DNA of 64,000 bases, taken from NCBI RefSeq assembly GCF_963675165.1, contig NC_087381.1:3038001-3102000 (forward strand), written 5' to 3'. The stretch is from Halichondria panicea (taxonomy: Eukaryota > Porifera > Demospongiae > Suberitida > Halichondriidae). The number at the start of each line of letters is the position of its first letter. Within the stretch, counting starts at the first letter, position 1. A model generated the notes under the pieces. It was given only the letters and a program-made list of their open reading frames with translations, did not search any database and had not been told where the DNA came from. The translations under genes were made by a program, and so were the position numbers. Of the stretch, positions 9,301 through 21,300 are shown in pieces.

Positions 9301-12300
9301 TTGCAACCGTTGAGCAGTTACAGCTGGAACAGACACACAGACACACACACGTATCCCTCGTGCGGCTACGCCTCGAGGCATAACAAATGCTATAATTATA
9401 GACTAGGATCTACAACTGTAACCACAGACCGTGCTCTATTATTCTGTGGTTGGCATTTTTGGAACAGTTTGGTAGTTAGAGCACTGCGGGGTAGTTAGAG
9501 CACGGTTGGTGGTCAAAATAATTGATTTTTAAGCCATAGAATTGTATAATTGCTCCATGGTTGCAATGCGAGTACAGCTAAGTGATTCTATAAGCTTCTA
9601 GCAATGCCATCTTGCTAACAAAGGCTTTATTCTCGTGTGAAGGCTAGTTTTGCAGTACGTTGGAGGCCATTGCAGTCTCTCCAGAATCAGGAATAGCAAA
9701 ATCTTTTCGTAAAAGGTTGATAATTCTACTTAGTAGTTAGCTCTATACTAGAGCCGATAGCTATTGGTATATAGCTGCAAGAAGCTAAAAACTACAAACC
9801 AGTTAATGCACTGTTTTTAACTCATTTATATACTAGTGCGAATGCGCACACTTTGCCCTCGAGGCGCCTTACTACAATACAATTACTTGAAAACTGGAAA
9901 CTAGGTATATACTAAGTAAATTGCAGGTCTCTGCCATGTACATTACTTCCCATGTATTCTAAATATACAGTGCCAGAACAGTTAAACGATGTTACTTGTA
10001 ACATGTTCACAGTCTTACAACCTTGTCTATTGAATTTGGGGATGCTCCATTCTTGAGAAGAACACTAACACACTCCGATTGTCCTTTGAAAGCAGCCATG
10101 TGGAGAGCTGTATGACCATACTGATTGCGAGCTTTGATCTGAGCCTTGGCAGAGATAAGTTGCATTATAACTTCAGGATGACCTTCTTGAGCAGCAGATA
10201 TTAGAGCTGTGAATCCATGCTGTACAAAAATGATATAAATTAATACAACTTACAAGTGTAACAGGAGAGTTTTAATATGTAAAAAAGACTTACTTTGGTC
10301 TTAGCATTGACCCGAGCCCCATTCCTTATGAGAACATCGACACACTTTGATCGTCCTCGACCAGCAGCCAGCATAAGAGGCGTTGAATCTTTTAGAGAAC
10401 GGCCTTCAATTTGAGCATTGGCAGCGATCAGTAGCTCCACAACTCTAGCATGGCCCTCAAGACAAGCAACCATAAGAGGAGTGAACCCGGCATACTGTAC
10501 ACAAAAAATGTTGATAGATTATTATTATTTTAGTTTTACCCTATTTGGATCTTTGTATCATGCATGGTACACTCTCTAGCGAAGTGAGGCCCATTGTTTA
10601 TCAGCTGTTTATACTTTATACTCAATGTGCATGAGGGAAAGTATGGGACACGTATTATTATAGGCTGCTCAATTATATGCACATGCATGGTAAAGAAGAT
10701 GGGCACCCCCTATAGTTAATTTTGATGTTGAATCTTTATTTGGCGATCATTATTGCTAAGCTCACCGTATTTGACAGATGAACACTTGCTCCAGCAGAGA
10801 TCAACAGATTAACAATATCTTTGGCCCCGTTTCTACTAGCCAACCAGAGAGGAGTGAATTTCTTCTACATAATTAGACAAATACGTGACGACAAATCTTA
10901 AGACTTACAGAATCTACAAAACAGTATTTATAGATTCTAAATATAATCAAAAAGGCATGCAACTGACTATCAACCCTACGTGTGAGCAAAAACCAAGGCC
11001 ACAGACCAGATATACTATATGTACTATACACAAAAAAAATCTATTAATAGAATATAGATATTACTGTACGTTTCCACTACCCCCTTCGGTTTTTGCTCGC
11101 AAGCTATTGCACATCCTCTCTCATTTTATACGCTCTTGATATAAAATACTCACAGAGCTTTGAAAATTTGGGTTAGCCCCTTTTTGAAGAAGAATTTGAA
11201 CACACTCCAAGTATCCTTGTCCGGCTGCAATGTGTAGGGCTGTGAAATCGTCCTGGTGTGGTATAAAATGTGACTGTTATAAACGCATCAGTTCTGCAAT
11301 AACTAAATTACTACACATGCATGTACATGTATAACTATACATGTACCTTCATCAACGAGTTAACTTGTACGCCAGGTTCCTTCAATAATATCTTTAGAGC
11401 TTCAGTGTGGCCATACATTGCAGCAGTCTGAAAAGGCAACCTCCCTTTCTGCACAAAGTAGGAAATTGGAGACAGCAAACTGATCAACAAAATTAAGTTA
11501 ACGTGGTACATGTATAATTATTGTTGCATGTCATGTATTATATACCAGTATTAACTAGAGCACTAAAGTGCAAACCCTCGGCTGGTGACGTGACATGATT
11601 ATAAAGAAACCAGAAGAGTTATTTATAATTATAGAGTAAACAATGGAACTTCGAACAACACGGATTTTCGAACGATTTAGCACCACGGTAAGCAAAAACA
11701 AACAGCGATATGCAGAATCTGGCCCTACACAAGCCGACTTACATGCCTTAAGAACAAGCTGGGTTGAATAGCAACGTTGTAGCTCTTGCAATGATGACGT
11801 AATAATCCAGAAAACAAAAGTGTGCGATAGTTGGAATTTCAAAAAGTAATGTATCCCCGAACCGAGGTACTTGCCGCTTTAATTAGCTAATATTGAGCTT
11901 CCCATCAGCTTTAGTATGTCCTATTTAGTATGTAGTGAACATAAGCAACACTAAAATTACTTCACTGCTACTCAAAACAACAATAAACTTTCGAACATGC
12001 AGTAAGTGCTGAATCAGTACTTTTAACACCCACGTGGATGGTTGTATAATGTATACATAGATTGAATAGAGAGAGGGATTGGAAACGGAAGTTACCTCGA
12101 ATTATATCCGCGTTACGCCAGGGTTTAATCGAGGCTGTGTATCTAACGTTGGTAAAATCTTGTCTGCTAGATTATACTACATTTGTACTAAAACTTGCAC
12201 TTCCAACTGACACTTGAGACCATATGGGACACAGTACACCGATGAGTTGCACAGTCTTAGCTATTATTAGAAGCATTCTAGGTACATAAAGATCTCATAG

Positions 12301-15300
12301 CATGTTTTGTACCTCTAGCTCTCTTCACAAAAGTCAAAAATGTATTTTTTCTTTTCCAACTGATGCTCACCATTAGGGGGCATGAGAATGACGTTTTAGG
12401 GGGGCTCAGAATATCTTGTAGTGATCATAATTCATGAAACATTGTTTCCCGCGTGTTGAGCAACCGTAACACGGATTGACATCAAAGGCTCTCTGGTGCC
12501 ATGCTGCAAATTCAATGTAAAATGTCACGTGACGCTACTTCCGTTTCCAATCCCTCTCCCTATTCAATCTATGATGTATACAACCATCCACGTGGGTGTT
12601 AAAAGTGCTGATTCAGCACTTACTATTCCAAAGTTTATTGTTTGTTTTGAGTAGCAGTGAAGTAATTTTAGTGTTGCTTATGTTCACTATACTAAATAGG
12701 ACATACTAAAGCTGATGGGAAGCTCGATCTTAGCTAATTAAAGCGGCAAGTACCTTGGTTCGGGGATACATTACTTTTTCCGAAATTCCAACTATCGCAC
12801 ACTTTTGTTTTCTGGATTATTACGTCATCATTGCAAGAGCTACGACGTTGCTATTCAACCCAGCTTGTTCCTAAGGCATGTAAGTCGGCTTGTGTAGGGC
12901 CAGATTCTGCATATCGCTGTTTGTTTTTGCTTACCGTGGTGCTAAATCGTTCGAAAATTCGTATTGTTCGAAGTTTCATTGTTTACTCTAATGCAGTGCA
13001 TGTAGTAATGAATATCATGTACGACTTATTAAACTGTCTAGCACAGCAACTCAGGAGCTAAACCAGACTGGAGGCATGCTGAAACATTTGAGAACAGGGT
13101 TTTATATGCACTGTGGACTAGGATCACAGCAAAGAAGCCTGGAGTCTCATGCAGAGAAGTACGGCTCCTGGAGTAGGATCCCAGAGTCAGCTAACAGAGA
13201 CAAGCCAGACACAATTCTAGATTTCTATTGTATCGACCCTTTTCCACAAACATCAGTAATTATTGGCTTATGTTTTGAATAATAGCCGCATATAGCTGGG
13301 CTAATTATATTGTGGTTTATGTTTCAAATAATAGTCGTGTTTAATAGTACGCAAAAAGCTTCTTAGATTTAGCTCGCCTTTTCTGCGAAACAAAGACTTC
13401 TTTGCAAAATCTGCCAAATTTTAAGCCTTAGTTTTAATGCTACAAGTTTCCTTACAGAGACAGTAGAATCCTGACGTTACATACAAATTGTGATGCCTAA
13501 ATCACCAGGTAAGCCAAACTGAGCGACAGACACACGGACACACAGACAGACTGACAGACTACTGTAACCGAGGCCGCTTACGCGCCTCGGGTTAATTATG
13601 CATTGAAGTGCTACCCTCGGCTGTTTACACAAATAATTATATATAGCAACCAAAAGGGTGTTATACAATAAATACTGGGCAAAGCAGCAAAAAACAGGAG
13701 CAATGCTGAAACTTTTGAAAACAGTAGTGTATGATATATGCATTGTACTAGGGTCACAGCAAAGTTAGCAAAGAAGCCTGGAGTTTTATAAATAAGGCTC
13801 CTGGTATGTTTTTGGGGCTAGGATAAGTAAAGAAGCAAAGAAGCAACAACCACAATTATAATTCTAGCTTTTAGTGACCCTGTTCCATTGTTCCTGGTAT
13901 GGGGTCACTTCAGCTGTAAATACGTAGTCTACCTCGAATAAAGGCCGCGCGTAGCTAGCTGCTAACGTGCAAGCAAGTTTTTTATTTTGCTCGACTTTTA
14001 ATCTACCACTATTAAAGTTGTGTGGAGGCTATCCATGCCGTAAACGCTGAGTATAGCCTCAGATGTCACATACAAACAAACAAACAAACCAACGGATACC
14101 CGTGGCCGCTCGCCCATGCACCTCGGGTAATGATGACTAACCTCGTCTTTGCTTTGTAAGTCACACTCAGCCACTTGAAAAGAAAGTTTAAGCTCCTTCA
14201 GCAAAAATCGTATTAAATTTGGGCTACCAGTTGCAGCAGCAAAATGGATAGGTGTAATTCCATCGATGGCCTTCTCATCCACATTCAGTAGTTGGTGCTG
14301 TTGAATCTCAGACATCAAGTACTTTACTACATCGACGTTCCCACTTCTGCAGGCATTGTGTAGTGGAGAGCAATTATTGTTGTCCAGACTCGCGGGATCG
14401 ACCAGCTGAGTGCTAACAAGGTACTTAACGATATGCAGATGTCCATTGAGCGCAGCAAAATGAAGTGGTGTTTCTTTGTTTGTGGATTCAGTTGCCGCAT
14501 TGAGTTTCCTGTCTTCAATGAAGTACCTAACAATATTGAGATGTCCATAAGCTGCAGCAACGTGAAGTAGAAATTGACCTTGCTCAACAGAATTGTTGCA
14601 GTATAGAACTTCAATCAGGAACCGAACTTGGGTTATTTTTCCATTGAATACGGCTGAATGAAGCTTGATTGGTGGTATTTCATTCCATTTGGCATAAAAG
14701 TGTATGTATGCTGGGAAGGAGTTAATGCCTGACAGCAAACTTGTCAAACGCAAAGCTATGTCGTTCAACTGCAGGAGAAAAACATGATCATGATCGACAA
14801 ACATGGTGGCTGGCTGTATATAGGGTAAAATATACCTCTGGATCTGCGTCGAGGTCAATTTCCAATTTGGTATGTACTGTTGATGAGGTTTGGCTAGGTA
14901 GACGTTTTGATGACACAGTATTATATCCAGAATCAGAATGAGAACTCTTTGATTTCACAGCTATTGACTGATCGTCGAGTTCCACAGATGGCTGAGCACT
15001 TTGATTATCATCGTTGTCCGAGTCAGCATCTGAAAGTACGAGAAAAAAACCGTGCAGCTAGATTATAGTGCTATAGATTAGCATGTATATATATATATAT
15101 ATACTCCATCAAGCAGCTATAGTGCATAAAATTAATGATCTGTCCATGCTTCAAGAAAATGTATGTAAAACTTACCACTATCTGAACTGTGAGAGGTGAC
15201 ATCCTAATTAAAAAAGAAAGACACTAAGTTCACAGTGATTGCACACACATGCATCAATGATAACATTACTGCACTGATCATATCCAGCTTTACATCTTAA

Positions 15301-18300
15301 TGAGTAATTATTTACCTGTACTTCGAAATGATAGTCCTCGCAGTCCAATTGGATTACCCCAAGATCCTTTAGTTCTGCTTCTTGATTGGGTGTGAGTGGG
15401 AAGATGTCGGGAGGAATGAAAGAGGGTACCTCAAACACAAGTTGAACGCAGCCTTCATTAATTCCACAAAGTATTAACGTTTTTACATCAACTGCAAGTA
15501 TTTTTGCTAGATTTTCTTCAAATTGTTTCAAGTAGAGAAGCTCACATTTGTCATAAGTAGAGTCAAGCTTCACGATCATCGTAGTACTATCATCTCTGGA
15601 ACCACAATCAAACTTCGTCGGGTACTGAACCCTTCGTTCCGCATACTCTTTAAACTCTTTAACATAGACTAAAAAGTTGTCCTTGTCTTCATCACTTCCA
15701 AGATGGTCAGTGAGATGCTCAATCAATCCATACGAAAAATATGAAAAATAGCCACGGATAACATCCCATACATCATAGATATCGCTCGCCTTTTGTAGAT
15801 CCTCTTGTTTCTCCCAAAACAAACACTGGTTGGGGCTTTTGAACACTTGCTTGTAGCAGCTCACATCCATTAAACAAGTGGTCAACTGCTTTAAAACAAT
15901 TCGACTTTCCAAAGACTTCCGAAGTTTCATTACCAAATTTGAGAACTTTTTATCCATTTCTAGTGAGTCCAGCTCCCACTTGGCCCATTTGGCAGAGGTG
16001 AGTTTTTCCTGCATACATTTTCCTGATACCACATTAGATTCTGAGAATAGAGAAATGATTGACGGTGAATAAAAGCACAACAGGTACTGATGCCTCGGTG
16101 GAGGTGTCAAAGCTACGTAACATAAAGCTACCAAGAGTTCATAAAGAGCACTGTATAGTATGGCAGCTGTAGTACAAACCACGGTACGTTACATACTATG
16201 TCACTCTCAAACCACATTTTAAGTGGGTGTATAGGTGTAGTGGTTAATTATGACATATCAGCATACACATGCATACGTGGCAGCTGCATGTAGCAGTCTA
16301 CACACACACAAACACACTACTGTATACCTCGCTTACGCGGACGTACCGAGGCATAATGAAGACGTGTCAAAGCTACGTAACATAAAGCTACTAGCTAATA
16401 ACGAGCTGCACTGTGCTAATGCCTCTGCCTTTCGCTCAAAAGTATTGGAGTGTTATAGCATATAGATAAACGAATAGAAAGGGATTGGAAACACCTCACG
16501 TGATCGATTGCAATCTCAACATGTAACGTCACACCCTCAAAATATAGGCTAGTTACACTCCAGAATCTATGCACTGGTGAGCTCTGCCGCTTTTCTCTTC
16601 AGCCGATTTCTACAGGGGAAATCCAGATATGCACTGGGTTTCTAGCATCCACATGGTTTCCCAGATAGCTCCAGCTGATGTTCTAATGTTCACTGGCTGG
16701 GTTTGTGCTCAAAACAGCTACATTCAGTTTAAGGTTTTGTTCCTATATCTCACTTTCGCAAGTCTATTACTTACTGAATGCTGCATTATATGAAAGCCTA
16801 TATTCAGGGAATAACCATCAATGCTGCATTCTATTATAATTGGTAACTACTTGTAGTAAATTTTCTCTATCATGTTTCCGTTCCTTTACAGTGACTTCTA
16901 AGTTAGGGTGAGTATAGCGTTTAACGTGTGTTTATAGTAGAACAGGAATATGACATTTATTTTTTGTATTGCTTTAACACCTGGATATGAGCCATGAATA
17001 CGTTTCGTTACATACATTTTTGACGCTGTGTGTGTATATATCCTCCGTAATAATTGTAAGTATGTCATGTTTGTACGTACGTATTGTGTTAATTTTGTGA
17101 TTCATAATTAATAATTATTACAGAGGAGTTATCAATGACAAGCCTCTCCCAGAGACCCAGGAAAAAATGTTTATACAATCTTACAACAATGTATTAGACA
17201 ATAATAATCGATCTAATTAATTTTTCAAAACAATTAAAAATTATGTCCAATGTTGTAGTGTCTCTCTACCTTTAATACACTTTGCTTCTTGCTTCGAGCA
17301 AAATTGTACTAGTGTAACTACATCTATTATTTTAACAAGTTGGACACAACAACATATCCTCCTCTCATTATCAGTTACACACAATTATCATTATCAATTA
17401 TAAGTTCAGCAGATGCATCTTCTTCTTCAGGGATGTAAACAGTAGCATGCTCCACTAGAGTTGAACCTCCATTACAGTCTATTGACATTCTAGTCCCACA
17501 TAATTTTACAGATTCTATAGGGTCGTTGTCAGAGGAGGTTGGACACGCATCATCATGGCGCCTTCAGTCATGTGATAATTATAAACCTTTATAGAATTCT
17601 TTTGAGGTCAAAGGTGAGAATGTAAAAGCTTGTCAGTGCAAGTAAGAGCTAGAGAACGCTAAAGAGAAATAGATTAATGGTGCTCTGACCTCCTCTGCTC
17701 ATATAGATCATAATCCTGTTAGATAAAAATTGGAAAAGTGCCAAAAAAATCTAAATACTAGTCTAGATCCATCTTGGACTATTTTCAGCAGGGTGAGAGG
17801 GCGGTGGGAATGCTACTGATATCACTACACTAACAAATGACGTGTACGGAATTTTTGGACTAGACCACTTCTGGCTACTTGCAGTGTCTCTGTACAGCCT
17901 GCAGAACAGTGGAGAATCGAGGTGCCTAATGGTGCCTAATCAGTCATTTTAATTAGATTCTTATGAGCGCACGTGATAAAACCTGACGATGGATGACGCG
18001 CGTCCAACCTCCTCTGGGTCGTTGTTATGGGCTTGCAGCGGAAAAAGAGTTAATTTCTCAACATTTAACCCTTTCCCCATTGAAGCCGTCATATGACGGC
18101 CACTCTAGTGGTCATTTTCAAAAATTCTTTGTGCACGCTGTGTTCGAGCTATGTGCACGCTGTAGGTACCAGCACATGCGCATTGAGCTGCTCTTTCACA
18201 TGGTATCTTTAATATGCTCCCTTGCGGTACGCTTTGTACAGTAATGTCAAAAGAAAAGTGACCGTTTGATAATGTTTCAAGATCTTCGTAAGTACAACCT

Positions 18301-21300
18301 CAGTGGGGTTCTAGAGTAGCTAGACAGTGAGAATATCGATGCTTACGGCCTTGTTGAGTGAGAGGACAGTGACTGGGATCATAGCTAGATAAGAAGCTAC
18401 CTTAAGCTAGAGCCTGAAGGCCTGAGGAAGAAGCTCTTGTGATGTACCAACTTCTTGGATCTGGTATAAGTCTAGAGTATAGCATCTGTAGTCTTGATAG
18501 CTTCAGTATAACTGTATTTAGGCTAGTTAGTACAGCATTGGACATCATGAGCCACCATTGAACTTGTAAACTGTGTGTAGGTGCATGGAGAAAACATTTC
18601 CCGGGAAAAGGGCGTCTGCTGATACGACCTCGCAGAGAACGTTTTGCAGATCCTGATTGAACCATGTCACCGTGAGAACATTGAGAACACTTATTTAGCA
18701 TAATTATTTAGCCACTCTGTGCCCTCATACAATATTACATAATTGTGAATGTTTGTAAACAATTGCTAATTAGTGGGGGTGGTCAGTTGCTAGGTAACGA
18801 AGATGGTGTCAAGATACCTCTGGGGTCTGCGCTACCTGTAGGAAATAGTTACAAGTCATTTCAATGTATGGTTCATGATATATGAATTTTAAAAGAAATT
18901 GTGATTTATTCTGTATTTTCTTGTTTTAAAAAACAGGGAAAGGGTTAACCTCCCCCGCACGGAATTTCACACATCTAATAGAGCTTCCTGTCATGTGACT
19001 GTAATAATACATTGGCCAGATAGGTGTTTCCAATCCATTCCTATTCGTTTTTCTATGGTTATAGTAGGGGGAATAAATTTTTCTATAATGATTAAAATAT
19101 TTGCATTTTAAAAGAAAGTGATTATCTATTACGAGTGATGCAAGCTGCGCTGTGCTAATGCCTCTCTCCTTTGTTTTGCTTTTGCTCAAAAACTATTAGA
19201 AGAGGTGAAGAGGTATAATGTTACGTTATTATTGTTGATTGCAATTGTTGACAGAATTGAATTCCCCACAAGAGAGGGAAACAGAAGCCTATCTGATGGC
19301 TTGATAAATAATCTTCAACAATACTGATCGAAGCAACGAGTGTTGCAAGCGTGCGCTTGCTAATGCCTCTCGCCATGTTATGCTTTCGCTCAAAGAGTAT
19401 TAGTGTTATAGTAGTTTCTATAATATTAAAAGTTAGCTTATCTATATAAAGTCACTGAGAAGAAAAGACTTACCTATTTACATGCATCTATTGTTGTATT
19501 ATGTGGCTTACCAGGACCTCAAGAAAGAAGAAAATTGATTCTTCCAGGATCTGTAGTTCAGTGTATAAAATATCTAAGAAGAAAATACTTGTGTACGTGC
19601 ATATTGTTATCTATATAATAGTTAGACACTGTTTTGGAGGTGTCTATGGGATTTAGAAGCCCGAAGGCACTGATTTAGTATCCCGAGCGTAGCGAGGGTA
19701 CTAAAGTGGCTGAGGGCTTCTAAATCACATGGACACCGACAAAACAGTGTCTAACTCATTTAGATACTAGTGCGCATGCGCAAACGCTTGACTACAATAC
19801 AATTACTTGACAACGGAATACTAGGTATACTAAGTAAATTTGCAGGTATACTAAGTCCCATAGTATACCTGCTCTGAGGCACTTTTCCCATGTACTTCCC
19901 ATGTACTTCCCATGTAGATCTTATCAACTAGTGTCTAAATTGTTATATGGTAGTGTTTTGTGGCTTACCAGGCCTTCAAGAAAAAGATAATTCTGCCAGG
20001 ATGATGGATCTGGATATCACACATGAGGAATGAGCGCGCATGCGCATTACATCCACAGGAATAATTAAAGGGTGTGTCCAAAGAGATCAATTTCACAAAT
20101 GGCTACTGCTAGCTAGCTGTTTTAACAGATACTTTCTGAGTCTTGTAGCTAACAAAAAGCTAGCGCTTTAGTGCAAGGCTAACTCATATGTTGAATAGAA
20201 AGTTTGTGCGGACAGATGATGCTGTGAAAGATTCTGAAGAGACTGCAACAGCCTTCAATGTGAGTCAAACTAGCCATAACTCGAGAAAGAAGCTTTAGTT
20301 TGCTAATCCACGAATCAAAATCCAAGAGAGCGTGGCTAGAAGCGTATAGAAGCTGTTAGTTTTCATCGCATTGCAACCGTTGAGCAGTTACAGCTGGAAC
20401 AGACACACACACAGTCCGCTTTATCGTATCCCTCGTGCGGCTACGCCTCGAGGCATAATTATATAAGTATAATTATAACTGAGAAGAAAAGACTTATGTA
20501 CTAATTGTATATGTCACCGTTTATGGAATGTTATCAGTGACAATAATACCAAGGGCGTATGAAGAGAAGAGGGCATGCAACTACAATCTATCAAATTACA
20601 AATGGGAGGGGTGTGTGCACTAAAAATAGATTGCACGTGCACTTACTCCATAATAGTGACCAAGCAAGCTAGCTAGCTAGCACTGTACTGTTAGGTAGAG
20701 TTAGCCACAAAAGTGAAGAGAAGGACCAATGCTATAGACTAGAAGTAGCCATTGATCAATTCTAAGCTCTTCTAAATTAATTTTGCGGTACATTTCTAGT
20801 ATAACAGTGTTCACGCCCACTATCACGCCTATTTACGTGTGGGCGGTTGGCTAAATATAGTATATCCTGCTGACTCATCAGTTTTTTGACGACTATGCAG
20901 TATACATTGCGAGTTGCATGCCGTCTTCTCTTCATACGCCCTTGATAATACCCACCAGAAAATGCTAACCCTGACACTGCAAAAAGGACACTGAAGTTGC
21001 AGAATCAGACCCCCCACAAAAACTTACCCTCCAGAAAATCATACCCAAAAGTTAAACAGGTAAAATACACCCGTGCACAAAAATTATTACCCTCGAGGAA
21101 ATCATATCGTGTTGGTGCGTGGATATAGCAGGGCCGTAGACAGCGGGGAGCCAGGGGGGGCCAACTGCCCCCCCTGGCATTCTAGACGTGTCAAATTTAT
21201 TGATTTGCACATCCAATGCTTTAGTGATTAGAATCATGAAATGTATATGTGGGCAGGGCTATCTGATGCGCATTTGACTGCGGAAAATAAGTTACGACCT

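Noticed and set aside
11555..13061. Two similar ~80-95-codon frames on opposite strands
   Set aside because: They are the two arms of one foldback element, so the similarity reflects the inverted repeat.
17393..17560. Minus-strand open stretch of about 55 codons (TSSDNDPIESVKLC, VYIPEEEDASAELI)
   Set aside because: Looks codon-like but has no clear start, splice sites or partner exons and runs into the 17530 transposon; kept only as a possible relic.
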